A stretch of 64,000 nt of DNA from an uncultured Eubacteriales bacterium (GCA_934502885.1 CAKSUT010000005.1:62001-126000), one strand, 5' to 3'. Positions 18,077 to 27,510 are shown, numbered from the stretch's first letter. Notes: generated from the letters alone by a model not told the origin. Translations and numbers: made by a program.

Positions 18077-18111
18077 AGAAAGAGTTCGGTGCCTGCGCAC
18101 CGTCTCTTTCT
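18077..18111 (+). other. RNA hairpin between argG and argH
   Basis: Outer arms AGAAAGAG and CTCTTTCT, inner arms CGGTGC and GCACCG around a four-base loop, with a TT/T internal mismatch. A real T run does not follow, so it is unlikely to be a full terminator; it may damp readthrough or protect the argG end of the mRNA. TATAAT at 18117-18122 lacks a matching -35. Confidence 0.6.
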
Positions 18112-18133
18112 GCTACTATAATGAGGTGCTTTT

Positions 18134-19525
18134 ATGAAAATGTGGGCGGGACGCTTCAAAAAAGAAGAGGACAAACAGGTTAACGATTTTAACTCCTCGA
18201 TACGCTTTGACAAAAGGCTGTACAAAGAGGATATTACGGGAAGTATTGCACACGCAAAAATGCTCGGCAAATGCGGAATAATCGACGTGTCGGAGAGCGA
18301 AAAAATCGTCGAAGGCCTGAAGGGCATTCTTTCGGATATAGAAAGCGGCAAACTTGTAATAAGCGATACCGCTGAGGATATTCATATGTTTGTCGAAGAA
18401 GTGCTTACCGAAAGAATAGGCGTAACCGGCAAGAGACTTCACACATCGAGGAGCCGCAACGACCAGGTTGCACTTGACATGAAAATGTACGTAAAGCACG
18501 AGATCGAAAGTGTAAAGAACAAGGTTGTTTTTCTTGCGGAAAGCGTGATAGAAACCGCGAAAGAAAACACAGATACCGTTATGTCGGGCTATACACATCT
18601 TCAGAGAGCGCAGCCGATAACGCTCGCTCACCAGCTCCTCGCTTATGCACAGATGCTCAAGCGCGACTGCAAGCGTCTTGAGAATTGTCTTGAGCTTGCC
18701 GACGAGTGTCCTCTCGGCGCGTGCGCACTTGCATCTACAACCTATCCGATCGACCGTTTCATGACTGCGGATGCGCTCGGTTTTTCGTCTCCGACGGCGA
18801 ACAGTATTGACTCTGTATCCGACCGTGATTTTGTTCTTGAATTTGCGTTCTGCCTTTCGGTAATTATGATGCATATGTCCCGTTTCTCCGAGGAAATTAT
18901 TCTCTGGTGTTCGTCTGAGTTTTCATATATGGAGCTTGACGACGCTTTCGCCACAGGCTCCTCCATAATGCCGCAGAAGAAAAACCCGGACATCGCGGAG
19001 CTTGTACGCGGAAAGACTGGTCGTGTATACGGTGCGCTCACAGGTCTTCTTACCGTTATGAAAGGCATTCCGCTTGCGTACAACAAGGATATGCAGGAGG
19101 ACAAAGAGATGCTTTTCGATGCCATTGACAACACCAAACTCTGTCTCGAAGTTTTCGCACGTATGCTTGCAACGGCGTCTTTCAAAAAGGAAAACCTTGC
19201 AAACGGCGCAAAGAAGGGCTTCATTAACGCAACAGACTGCGCTGACTACCTCGTAAAGAAGGGCGTTCCGTTCAGAGAAGCATATAAGATAACAGGAGGA
19301 CTTGTAGCGCGTTGCATCGAGCTTGACTCGTCATTTGAAGAGCTTCCGCTCGACGTATACAAAGCCGCAAGCGATGTTTTTTCCGACGATGTGTATGATT
19401 TTGTTAAAATTGCAAACTGTGTAAACGAACGCAGGGTTTACGGCGGACCTGCCGAAAGTGCCGTGAAAGAACAGATACTGAACCTCGAGAATTACTTTTC
19501 CGCCAAGGGGGGTGAGAACCTATGA
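18134..19525 (+). CDS. argH: Argininosuccinate lyase
   Basis: 463 residues, fumarase/aspartase superfamily. It splits argininosuccinate into arginine and fumarate. The signature GSSIMPQKKNPD lies near residue 276, with HTSRSRNDQVALD near 101 and SGYTHLQRAQP near 156. Full length. A GAGGTG ribosome site precedes the ATG. Its stop overlaps argC (ATGA). Confidence 0.97.
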   Translation: MKMWAGRFKKEEDKQVNDFNSSIRFDKRLYKEDITGSIAHAKMLGKCGIIDVSESEKIVEGLKGILSDIESGKLVISDTAEDIHMFVEEVLTERIGVTGKRLHTSRSRNDQVALDMKMYVKHEIESVKNKVVFLAESVIETAKENTDTVMSGYTHLQRAQPITLAHQLLAYAQMLKRDCKRLENCLELADECPLGACALASTTYPIDRFMTADALGFSSPTANSIDSVSDRDFVLEFAFCLSVIMMHMSRFSEEIILWCSSEFSYMELDDAFATGSSIMPQKKNPDIAELVRGKTGRVYGALTGLLTVMKGIPLAYNKDMQEDKEMLFDAIDNTKLCLEVFARMLATASFKKENLANGAKKGFINATDCADYLVKKGVPFREAYKITGGLVARCIELDSSFEELPLDVYKAASDVFSDDVYDFVKIANCVNERRVYGGPAESAVKEQILNLENYFSAKGGENL

Positions 19526-20568
19526 CAAAAGATATACTTAATGTCGGTGTTGTCGGCGCAACGGGATATGCCGGAGCGGAGCTTGTCAGACTGCTTCTCG
19601 GACATCCGAATGTCAGGATTGCCGCCGTCTCATCCGTTTCCTTTGAGGGAAAGAAAATGTCGGAAATATATCCGTCGCTTGCCGAAGGATGCGACATGAC
19701 TCTTGTCGATGCCGACTCACTCACAGAAAAAGCTGACTGCATATTCGCCGCACTTCCTCACGGACTCTCGGAAGAACTTGCCGTAAAGTGTGCGCAAAAG
19801 GGAAAGGTGCTTATCGACCTCGGTGCGGACTTCAGACTCGAAAGCTCCGATGTATACAGTGAGTGGTACGGCAAGGGCTTTTCGGATGACGCTGCAGCTC
19901 TTCATAAAGAGAGCGTTTACGGTCTCTGCGAGTATAACCGTGACAAAATCAAGTCATGTAATGTCATAGCTAACCCCGGCTGTTATCCGACGAGCGTTGC
20001 GCTTGGGCTTATGCCTGCTGTTAAGAACGCTCTTGTAGATGCCGACAGATTTATAATCGACTCAAAGTCAGGTGTTACCGGTGCCGGAAGAGGTCTTTCA
20101 CAGACAACCCACTTTCCTGACAACAACGAGGCTTTCTCGGCGTACAAAGCCGGCGTCCACAGGCACACCCCTGAAATCGAGCAGACACTTTCGCATTTTG
20201 CGGGAAAGCACGTAAACGTTACCTTTGTTCCGCATCTTCTCCCGGTTAACAGAGGAATACTGTCGACAATCTACTGCACGATGAAGGCTGATTTTGCGAA
20301 AATACGTAAATGCTACGAAAAAGCATATAAGAATGAGTATTTCGTAAGAGTCATGAAAAACGGCAATTATGCAAACATAAAGAATGTGAGAATGTCGAAT
20401 TTCTGCGATATTTCACTTCATTGCGATGAGAGAAGCGGAACTCTCATTATAACCTCAGCCATTGACAACATGGTAAAAGGTGCGGCGGGACAGGCAATTC
20501 AGAACATGAATATACGCTTCGGCTTTGAAGAATGTGCCGGCATATCTTCATTTCCGCCGGCATTCTAA
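19522..20568 (+). CDS. argC: N-acetyl-gamma-glutamyl-phosphate reductase
   Basis: 348 residues. It reduces N-acetylglutamyl phosphate to the semialdehyde with NADPH. The N-terminal nucleotide-binding motif is GVVGATGYAGAEL, and the catalytic cysteine lies in NPGCYPTS near residue 154. A GRGL/HFPDNNEAF and HRHTPEIEQ run follows, as in the family. It overlaps argH by four bases, so it is translationally coupled. Confidence 0.97.
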   Translation: MTKDILNVGVVGATGYAGAELVRLLLGHPNVRIAAVSSVSFEGKKMSEIYPSLAEGCDMTLVDADSLTEKADCIFAALPHGLSEELAVKCAQKGKVLIDLGADFRLESSDVYSEWYGKGFSDDAAALHKESVYGLCEYNRDKIKSCNVIANPGCYPTSVALGLMPAVKNALVDADRFIIDSKSGVTGAGRGLSQTTHFPDNNEAFSAYKAGVHRHTPEIEQTLSHFAGKHVNVTFVPHLLPVNRGILSTIYCTMKADFAKIRKCYEKAYKNEYFVRVMKNGNYANIKNVRMSNFCDISLHCDERSGTLIITSAIDNMVKGAAGQAIQNMNIRFGFEECAGISSFPPAF

Positions 20569-20579
20569 AGGAGAGTTTT

Positions 20580-21647
20580 ATGAAGATAGAAGAAATCGAC
20601 AAGAACTTCAAAAGCGGAAATTCCGTAAACGAAGTGAATTCAGTATATCTTTCGGTGAAAAATGAACCGTTTGTTCTCTATGGCTTTGCACGGAAAGAAA
20701 AGTTTTTGCGTATTCCTCAAGAAGTGGCGGACAGAGTAAATCCCGGAGTGGCAAGTCTCGGGCCGCACACCGCTGGCGGCAGAGTCCGCTTTAAAACCGA
20801 CTCTCCTCACATTGCAATCAGGGTCGAGTATCCTTACATCACGAAATTCCCTCATATGCCGCTTACGGGAACCTCCGGATTTGACGTTTATACTTTCTCG
20901 GACGGTGAGTACGCATATGTTAAAACCTTCAATCCGACTCACGAAACCGGCAACTCTTTTGAGGATATACATAAATTCGGAACTTCCGAGATGCGTGATA
21001 TCACGATTAACTTTCCGCTGTACAACGCCGTTGATGAGGTTTATATCGGTCTTGATAAAGGCTCATCGCTTGAATGCGGCGGAAAATATATCGGTTCAAA
21101 GCCCATAGTTTACTACGGTTCATCGATAACGCAGGGCGGTTGTGCATCACGACCGGGAAACGCATATCAGGCAATACTTTCAAGACGATACAACGCTGAC
21201 TTTGTAAACCTCGGCTTCTCCGGAAGTGCAAGAGGTGAAACGGAAATTGCAAATTACATTGCTTCTCTCGAAATGTCGGTGTTCGTATACGATTACGACC
21301 ATAATGCGCCAACCGTCGAGCATTTAAAAAACACGCATGAATCGATGTTCAAAACAATCCGCGCTTCTCATCCCGATATTCCTATCATAATGATGACACG
21401 CCCCTTTGACAACGATACAGAGAATGTAAAAGCGAGAAAGGCGGTTGTCTTCGAGACATATAAAAACGCCGTCGAATCCGGGGATAAGAACGTCTTCTTT
21501 ATCGACGGAGAGAAAATGAAAGACATAATGGGCGGCTTTTCAGGAACGGTTGACGGTTGTCATCCGAATGACCTCGGATTTATATGTATGGCAAAAGCCC
21601 TTGAAGGAATACTTGATCCGCTTGCGGACAAATATCTGAAAGATTGA
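20580..21647 (+). CDS. SGNH-hydrolase family esterase, inside the arg operon
   Basis: About 355 residues. The N-terminal about 170 residues form a beta-rich domain; the C-terminal part is an SGNH hydrolase with GSSITQGG (about 179, catalytic Ser), a GFSGSARGE block, and CHPND near 325 (catalytic Asp/His). There is no signal peptide. ATG 20580 follows AAAGGAGAG; an earlier frame start lies inside argC. SGNH enzymes usually remove acyl groups from sugars or lipids, and I know no arginine-pathway role. It sits tightly between argC and argJ with the same orientation, so it is cotranscribed. Substrate unknown. Confidence 0.85.
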   Translation: MKIEEIDKNFKSGNSVNEVNSVYLSVKNEPFVLYGFARKEKFLRIPQEVADRVNPGVASLGPHTAGGRVRFKTDSPHIAIRVEYPYITKFPHMPLTGTSGFDVYTFSDGEYAYVKTFNPTHETGNSFEDIHKFGTSEMRDITINFPLYNAVDEVYIGLDKGSSLECGGKYIGSKPIVYYGSSITQGGCASRPGNAYQAILSRRYNADFVNLGFSGSARGETEIANYIASLEMSVFVYDYDHNAPTVEHLKNTHESMFKTIRASHPDIPIIMMTRPFDNDTENVKARKAVVFETYKNAVESGDKNVFFIDGEKMKDIMGGFSGTVDGCHPNDLGFICMAKALEGILDPLADKYLKD

Positions 21648-21675
21648 CTAAAATACGGAAAAGGAGATAACGCAT

Positions 21676-22914
21676 ATGACAGAACAAAAGCTTAAACGCA
21701 TTGAAGGCGGCGTTACATATCCGAAAGGATTTGCGGCATACGGCATACACTGCGGCTTGCGAAAGAACAAATCAAAGCGTGACCTTGCAATGATAGCAGC
21801 GGATGTGCCGTGTTCGGCGGCGGCGATATATACGACAAATAAGGTTTACGGCGCGCCGATTACCGTCACAAGAGAGCACCTGAAAAACGGCATCGCTCAG
21901 GCTGTCATATGCAACAGCGGCAACGCCAACACCTGCTGTCCTGACGGAGTGGAAAAAGCAAAGGCAATGTGTGACGTGACGGCAAAAGCACTCGGAATAA
22001 GCGCCGACGACGTAATAGTTGCCTCTACAGGAGTTATCGGAATGCCGCTTCCGCTTGAACCGATTGTTACCGGTATTCCCGTACTCGCCGAAAAGCTTAC
22101 CCACGACGGCGACGGAAGCTATGCCGCGGCAATGGCTATAATGACAACCGACACGAGAAAGAAAGAGATATGCTTCGAGACCGTAATAGACGGCAAAAAA
22201 GTATACATCGGCGGTATCGCCAAGGGTTCGGGAATGATACACCCAAACATGGCGACAATGCTCGGATTTATCACGACAGACGTGAGCATCGACTCCGCTG
22301 TTCTCGGAAAGCTTCTCAAAAAAGCCGCCGACAAAACCTTCAATATGGTGAGCGTTGACGGCGACACAAGCACAAACGATATGCTCTGTATTCTCGCATC
22401 GGGACTTGCCGAAAATGAAAAGATAACCGACGAAGCTTCTCCCGACGCACTTGTTTTTTACACCGCTCTTGAAGAACTTTGCAGATATATTGCACGTCAC
22501 ATTGCAAGAGACGGCGAGGGGGCAACGAAGCTTATCGAGTGCAGAGTACGCAACTTCTCGTCGGAGGACGGAGCAAAGGTTCTTGCAAAATCCGTTATCA
22601 ATTCTCCGCTCGTGAAAGCCGCAATGTTCGGTGCGGACGCAAACTGGGGACGCGTACTTTGCGCGCTCGGATATGCCGGCATTGACTTTGATCCGCAGAA
22701 AGTGGATGTAAGCTTTATATCGAACGTCGGTGAAATAAACGTCTGCAAAAACGGCGGCGACGTCGGCTTTGATGAAGCAAAAGCAAAGAGCATTCTCCTC
22801 AAGGACGAAGTTATAATTGACGTTGACATGAAGTGCGGAAGCGAAGAAGCGACCGCCTGGGGATGTGACCTCAGTTACGAGTATGTCAGAATCAACGGCG
22901 ATTACAGAAGCTAA
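21676..22914 (+). CDS. argJ: Bifunctional glutamate N-acetyltransferase/ornithine acetyltransferase
   Basis: 412 residues. It transfers acetyl from N-acetylornithine to glutamate, and in bifunctional forms can also use acetyl-CoA. The self-cleavage site is Ala-Thr in NMATMLGF near residue 191, giving the catalytic N-terminal threonine of the beta chain. KGSGMIHP just before it and AANWGRVLCALGYAG-type sequence later are family features. Its presence explains why argA and argE are not needed. A GGAGATAA ribosome site precedes the ATG. Confidence 0.96.
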   Translation: MTEQKLKRIEGGVTYPKGFAAYGIHCGLRKNKSKRDLAMIAADVPCSAAAIYTTNKVYGAPITVTREHLKNGIAQAVICNSGNANTCCPDGVEKAKAMCDVTAKALGISADDVIVASTGVIGMPLPLEPIVTGIPVLAEKLTHDGDGSYAAAMAIMTTDTRKKEICFETVIDGKKVYIGGIAKGSGMIHPNMATMLGFITTDVSIDSAVLGKLLKKAADKTFNMVSVDGDTSTNDMLCILASGLAENEKITDEASPDALVFYTALEELCRYIARHIARDGEGATKLIECRVRNFSSEDGAKVLAKSVINSPLVKAAMFGADANWGRVLCALGYAGIDFDPQKVDVSFISNVGEINVCKNGGDVGFDEAKAKSILLKDEVIIDVDMKCGSEEATAWGCDLSYEYVRINGDYRS

Positions 22915-22966
22915 CAACCGTAACAACCGTATAGAAGAAAGTGCAGACACAGCGGAGGTGCAAAAA

Positions 22967-23845
22967 ATGGATGATCTTCTTATATCAAATATAGACAAAG
23001 CGAAAATTCTTATTCAGGCTTTGCCGTACATTCAGAAGTACTACGGCAAAACGGTTGTCGTCAAGTACGGCGGCAACGCAATGCTCAACGAGGGTCTGAA
23101 GGAGGCGGTTATTTCCGACCTCGTACTTCTCACTCTTGTAGGCATAAAAATCGTTCTCGTACACGGCGGCGGTCCGGAGATAACGGAGGCTTTTGAAAAA
23201 TACGGTATCGAAACAGAGTTTATAAACGGTCTTCGCTACACAAGTGAAGAGGCTATTGAAGTTGTTCAAATGGTGCTTGCCGGAAAAACAAATAAATCTC
23301 TTGTAAAGAGTATAGAAAAAATCGGCGGTCGTGCGGTCGGTCTTTCCGGTCTTGACGGAGCTATGATAAAAGCGAAAAAGCTTGAGGACGGCAAATTCGA
23401 TTACGGCTGTGTGGGTGAAATATGCGGCGTTGATACAGAAATAATAAAAGACGCTCTCGCGGACGGATATATGCCGGTTGTGGCAACCATAGGATGCGGT
23501 ATTGACGACTACAGCGACGTTTATAACATCAATGCCGACACCGCCGCCGCAGAGGTTGCAATTTCACTCGGCGCGGAAAAGCTCATACTTCTCACCGATG
23601 TAAGAGGACTTATGACCGATCCAAAAGATGACGATACTCTCATTCCCGAGGTAAAGCTTGATGAAATAGACGAGCTTATCGATTCCGGAGTCGTCAAAGG
23701 CGGAATGATACCTAAGGTAAGATGCTGTGAGAAAACCGTAAAGGGCGGCGTAAAGCGTGCTCATATAATAGACGGCAGACAGCTTCACTCAATACTTATA
23801 GAAATGCTGTCCGATGAGGGTATCGGCACGATGTTCGTAGAGTGA
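22967..23845 (+). CDS. argB: N-acetylglutamate kinase
   Basis: About 292 residues, amino-acid-kinase fold. It phosphorylates N-acetylglutamate. KYGGNAM and VHGGGPEI are the nucleotide- and substrate-binding glycine loops. The N-terminal helix preceding them (KAKILIQALPYIQKYYGK) is the one found in arginine-inhibited hexameric kinases, so feedback control by arginine is likely. A frame start at 22865 inside argJ is rejected in favour of ATG 22967 with GCGGAGGTG upstream. Confidence 0.96.
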   Translation: MDDLLISNIDKAKILIQALPYIQKYYGKTVVVKYGGNAMLNEGLKEAVISDLVLLTLVGIKIVLVHGGGPEITEAFEKYGIETEFINGLRYTSEEAIEVVQMVLAGKTNKSLVKSIEKIGGRAVGLSGLDGAMIKAKKLEDGKFDYGCVGEICGVDTEIIKDALADGYMPVVATIGCGIDDYSDVYNINADTAAAEVAISLGAEKLILLTDVRGLMTDPKDDDTLIPEVKLDEIDELIDSGVVKGGMIPKVRCCEKTVKGGVKRAHIIDGRQLHSILIEMLSDEGIGTMFVE

Positions 23846-23878
23846 AACAGATATCCGAAAGCAGGGAGAGGTGAGATT

Positions 23879-25057
23879 ATGGATTCAAAAGATTATATGA
23901 AACTCGATTCCGACTACATACTCGGCACGTACGGCAGAATGCCTGCGGTTATAGACCACGGCGACGGAGCATATCAGTATGATGTAGACGGCAAAAGATA
24001 CGTTGACTTTGCAAGCGGCATAGGAACGCTTTCTCTCGGAGCGACGAACCCCGATTGGATGAAGGCGGTCACGGGACAGCTGTCAAAAATACAGCATATC
24101 TCCAATTACTACTATTCGCCGGTGACAATGCTCCTTGCGGAGATGCTTACAAACGTGTCGTCTATGTCGAAGGTGTTCTTTGCAAATTCCGGTGCGGAAG
24201 CGAACGAGGGTGCGATTAAAACGGCAAGAAAGTACAGCAGTGACAAGTACGGAAGCGGACGGTCTACAATTGTAACCTTCAACAATTCTTTCCACGGACG
24301 CACCGTTACAACTCTTGCCGCAACCGGTCAGGAGCATTTTCACAAGTACTTTTCTCCTTTCACCGAAGGCTTCAAGTACACGCCTCTAAACGATGAAAAA
24401 TCACTCGCCGAGGCTCTTACGAGAGATGTTTGCGCGGTCATGTGCGAACCGATACAGGGTGAGGGCGGAGTAAACCTCATGACGGATGAGTTTGCGGCGG
24501 TGCTGAAAAGTCTTTGCCGCGAAAAGGATATACTCATAATCGCGGACGAAGTTCAGACCGGCATAGGCAGAACGGGAAAGATGTTTGCGTTTGAGCATTT
24601 CGCGGGCTTCAAGCCCGATATTATAACAGTCGCAAAGGGACTTGGAGGAGGACTTCCCATAGGAGCTTTTCTCTGCAACGAAAAGACAGCCGGCGTTCTC
24701 GGCAAAGGCGATCACGGTTCGACCTTCGGCGGAAACCCCGTTTGCTGTGCAGGCGCAACAAAAGTGCTTGAAATAGTATCCGCTCCGGGATTTTTGAAGG
24801 ACGTCAGCGAAAAAGGCGAATACCTTACGAAAAAGCTGAAAAGTATCGACTCTCAGAATATCACCGAGGTAAGAGGAAAGGGACTCATGGTGGGAATAGA
24901 AATACAGTCTTCTCCGAAAGAAGCCGCCGAAAAGGCTCTCGAAAAGGGACTTCTTGTTCTCACTGCCGGAAGCAACGTCGTAAGACTCCTTCCGCCGCTC
25001 ACAATAACGAAAGAGCAGATCGACGAAGGCGTGTCGATTCTTGCCGAGGTGCTGTAA
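23879..25057 (+). CDS. argD: Acetylornithine aminotransferase
   Basis: 392 residues, class-III PLP aminotransferase. It converts N-acetylglutamate semialdehyde to N-acetylornithine with glutamate as donor. The PLP lysine is in TVAKGLGGGLPIGA near residue 252; SGAEANEGAIK and NSFHGRT are also present. The place between argB and argF and the length support ArgD over other class-III enzymes such as succinylornithine or GABA aminotransferase. Confidence 0.96.
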   Translation: MDSKDYMKLDSDYILGTYGRMPAVIDHGDGAYQYDVDGKRYVDFASGIGTLSLGATNPDWMKAVTGQLSKIQHISNYYYSPVTMLLAEMLTNVSSMSKVFFANSGAEANEGAIKTARKYSSDKYGSGRSTIVTFNNSFHGRTVTTLAATGQEHFHKYFSPFTEGFKYTPLNDEKSLAEALTRDVCAVMCEPIQGEGGVNLMTDEFAAVLKSLCREKDILIIADEVQTGIGRTGKMFAFEHFAGFKPDIITVAKGLGGGLPIGAFLCNEKTAGVLGKGDHGSTFGGNPVCCAGATKVLEIVSAPGFLKDVSEKGEYLTKKLKSIDSQNITEVRGKGLMVGIEIQSSPKEAAEKALEKGLLVLTAGSNVVRLLPPLTITKEQIDEGVSILAEVL

Positions 25058-25087
25058 ATATATACTGAATAAGAAAGGATATGCGGT

Positions 25088-25999
25088 ATGAAAAAAGATC
25101 TTTTGAAAATGGCTGATTTGTCGAGAGACGAACTTTATTCTCTTCTCGAACTTGCGGATAAACTCAAGTACGAAACAAAAAACAAGATACCTCACCACGT
25201 TCTTGAGGGAAAAACACTCGGAATGATCTTCGAGAAGTCGTCGACAAGAACCAGAGTTTCATTTGAAACCGGTATGTACCAGCTCGGCGGAAACGCACTC
25301 TTTCTCTCCAACAGAGACATACAGATGGGCAGAGGAGAGCCTATCGAGGATACCGCAAGAGTTCTTTCGCGTTACCTTGACGGTATAATGATAAGAACAT
25401 TTGAGCAGGAAAAGGTAGAAATACTCGCAAAGTATGCCGATATTCCGATAATCAACGGACTTACCGACTACTGCCACCCCTGTCAGGTACTTGCCGACCT
25501 CATGACAATACGCGAGTACAAGGGTAAGAATCTTGACGGACTCAAGATGACCTTTATCGGCGACGGAAACAACATGGCAAACTCTCTTATCGTCGGCGGA
25601 CTTACCGCAGGTATGTGCGTCTCCGTTGGCTGTCCCGACGACTACAGACCCGATAGTTCCGTTATAGAATTTGCGAAGAATTACCCGGGAAAACTCGAGA
25701 TAACAAGCGATATATATGCAGCCGCAAAGGATGCGGACGTAATACTTACCGATGTATGGGCAAGTATGGGTCAGGAGGGCGAAGCCGAGATGAGAAAGAA
25801 CGACTTCAAAGGCTACTGCGTAGATGAAAAGCTCCTTTCCGTTGCAAAAAAAGACTGCATGGTTCAGCATTGTCTTCCGGCGCACAGAGGTGAGGAAATT
25901 ACGGCGGAGGTCTTTGAAAAGCACGCCAACGAGATATTCGACGAGGCGGAAAACAGACTTCACGCGCAGAAAGCAGTTCTTTGCACACTCATGAAATAA
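25088..25999 (+). CDS. argF: Ornithine carbamoyltransferase
   Basis: 303 residues. It makes citrulline from ornithine and carbamoyl phosphate. The carbamoyl-phosphate loop SSTRTRVSFE starts near residue 50, HPCQ near 130, and the ornithine-binding HCLPAHRGEE near 260. Full length. Last gene of the arginine operon. Carbamoyl-phosphate synthase (carAB) is not in the window, so it must be elsewhere. Confidence 0.96.
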   Translation: MKKDLLKMADLSRDELYSLLELADKLKYETKNKIPHHVLEGKTLGMIFEKSSTRTRVSFETGMYQLGGNALFLSNRDIQMGRGEPIEDTARVLSRYLDGIMIRTFEQEKVEILAKYADIPIINGLTDYCHPCQVLADLMTIREYKGKNLDGLKMTFIGDGNNMANSLIVGGLTAGMCVSVGCPDDYRPDSSVIEFAKNYPGKLEITSDIYAAAKDADVILTDVWASMGQEGEAEMRKNDFKGYCVDEKLLSVAKKDCMVQHCLPAHRGEEITAEVFEKHANEIFDEAENRLHAQKAVLCTLMK

Positions 26000-26020
26000 G
26001 CTATTTTAAGTACGCAAATC

Positions 26021-26069
26021 GCTCCTTTCGCATAGAATGTATTGAGATTATGTACCATATGAAAGGAGC
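26021..26069 (+). promoter_or_regulatory. Hairpin masking the DUF3343 ribosome site
   Basis: GCTCCTTTC (26021-26029) is the exact complement of GAAAGGAGC (26061-26069), and the second arm contains the AAAGGAG ribosome site of the next gene. The loop is 31 bases. Pairing would hide the site and reduce translation, so an RNA or protein ligand could control it. No known riboswitch class was recognised. Confidence 0.5.
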
Positions 26070-26075
26070 TTGTTT

Positions 26076-26300
26076 ATGGGCTATACGGTCATAGTTCTCA
26101 GTTCCGTAACCTATGCGCTTAAGGCACAGCGTATTCTTATGTCGCAGGGAATATCGTCTTTGCTTGAAAAACTGACAACAACCCAATCAAAAAGAGGGTG
26201 CGGATACGGCTTGCGCGTGATTGACGCAAACCTTGAACGTGCGCTCTCAATCCTCAAAAAAGAGAGAATACGGGTGACGGACACCGTGAAAATATCATGA
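26076..26300 (+). CDS. DUF3343 protein (putative Se/S carrier-like)
   Basis: 74 residues from ATG 26076 (a TTG two codons earlier is also in frame). The segment TTTQSKRGCGYGLRV carries the single conserved cysteine of the DUF3343 family. Members are often next to a cysteine-desulfurase-like aminotransferase and to selenium-handling genes, and have been suggested to carry sulfur or selenium; this is inference from context in the family. Here the desulfurase-like gene overlaps it by four bases. No selD or selenoprotein gene is in the window. Confidence 0.8.
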   Translation: MGYTVIVLSSVTYALKAQRILMSQGISSLLEKLTTTQSKRGCGYGLRVIDANLERALSILKKERIRVTDTVKIS

Positions 26301-27457
26301 GAGGGTCGTCTTTGGTGTATTTTGACCATGCGGCAACGTCATACCCTAAGCCGCCCGAGGTTGTGAAAGCCGTAACTCGGGCGTTTTCCGCTAAAGGCGG
26401 CAACCCCGGGCGAAGCTCTCATGAGTTGTCGCGAAAGGCCGCTGAAGCGGTGTATGAATGCAGGGAGGCGGTTTGCGGACTTCTCGGTTTCGACGGTCCC
26501 GAGAGGATCGTTTTCACTCAGAATACAACTCATGCACTCAATGCGGCGATTAAGGGGACGGTTTCTCCGGACTCTCACACCGTCATAACAAATCTTGAAC
26601 ACAACTCCGTCATTCGTCCGCTTCATGCCTTGAAGCGAGTCAACGGGAGCAGTTACAGTGTCATTGATGCTCTCGCAGACGATGACGTAATAATCGAAAA
26701 CTTCAAAAAAGCAATTCGTCCGAATACAAAAACGGCAGTTATCACAATGGCATCGAATGTCTGCGGAAAAATAATGCCGACTGCCGCAATTGCGCGTATA
26801 TGTCACGACAGAGGCATAACTCTTATCGTTGACGGCGCGCAGGCAATAGGCTGTGTTCCGGTAAGCTTTGACGAAATAGGCTGTGACATTCTCTGCTCGG
26901 CAGGACACAAAGGACTTTACGGTCCGCAGGGAACGGGCTTTATGGCGATATCCGAAAGGGTAGTAAGCCTTGCAACTCTCATGGAGGGAGGAAGCGGTGT
27001 AAATTCGGAGGACACAGATATGCCGCATGAGCTTCCCGAACGCCTTGAGGCAGGTACACTCAACACCCCCGGAATCTGCGGACTTTCGGAAGGAATAAAG
27101 TACGTTGTCGGTCACGGAATCGAGAGCATATACGAAAAGAATCTTGCTCTTGCGGATTACCTCGCTGACGGACTCGAAAACATCGAAGGGGTAAAACTAT
27201 ACGGACGTTGCGAAAAACGCACTCCGGTTGCTCTCTTCAATATTGACGGTCTTACCTCCGACGAAACCGCCGGAATGCTTGACGAAAAGCATATATGCGT
27301 GAGAAGCGGACTACACTGTGCGCCTCTTGCTCACGCCGCGCTGAAAACCGGCGACAACGGCGCAGTCAGAGCGTCGCTCAGCTTCTCCAACACCAAAAAC
27401 GAAACCGACTACTTTTTGAAATGCGTGAGCGATATTTCAAAGTCGGCAAAAAAATGA
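26297..27457 (+). CDS. Cysteine desulfurase family protein (class-V aminotransferase)
   Basis: 386 residues. PLP-binding lysine is in SAGHKGLYGPQG near residue 205; the sulfur-accepting cysteine is in RSGLHCAPLAH near 341, in the SufS/CsdB-like position. The YFDHAATSYPKPP start and overall length resemble the desulfurase subfamily typified by EF2568 of Enterococcus, which travels with selenium-dependent molybdenum hydroxylases. It presumably removes S or Se from (seleno)cysteine and passes it to the DUF3343 protein encoded by the overlapping upstream gene. The substrate preference is not visible in the sequence. Confidence 0.85.
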   Translation: MRGSSLVYFDHAATSYPKPPEVVKAVTRAFSAKGGNPGRSSHELSRKAAEAVYECREAVCGLLGFDGPERIVFTQNTTHALNAAIKGTVSPDSHTVITNLEHNSVIRPLHALKRVNGSSYSVIDALADDDVIIENFKKAIRPNTKTAVITMASNVCGKIMPTAAIARICHDRGITLIVDGAQAIGCVPVSFDEIGCDILCSAGHKGLYGPQGTGFMAISERVVSLATLMEGGSGVNSEDTDMPHELPERLEAGTLNTPGICGLSEGIKYVVGHGIESIYEKNLALADYLADGLENIEGVKLYGRCEKRTPVALFNIDGLTSDETAGMLDEKHICVRSGLHCAPLAHAALKTGDNGAVRASLSFSNTKNETDYFLKCVSDISKSAKK

Positions 27458-27474
27458 CAGTTTGCAAACTCCCA

Positions 27475-27510
27475 CGGCGGCAATCGTTTTTACGAATGCC
27501 GCCGCTTTGT
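27475..27510 (+). terminator. Terminator-like hairpin after the desulfurase gene
   Basis: Arms CGGCGGCA and TGCCGCCG, an A/A mismatch, then inner TCGT-TTTT-ACGA. The tail CTTTGTG is weak, so termination may be incomplete. Confidence 0.6.

Noticed and set aside
16663..18351. 562-residue frame antisense to argG
   Set aside because: It is fully antisense to a clear ArgG, has no ribosome site or domain, and exists because the codon use of the real gene avoids complementary stop codons.
21772..22998. 408-residue frame antisense to argJ
   Set aside because: Shadow of ArgJ; no recognisable domain and skewed, Cys/His-rich composition.
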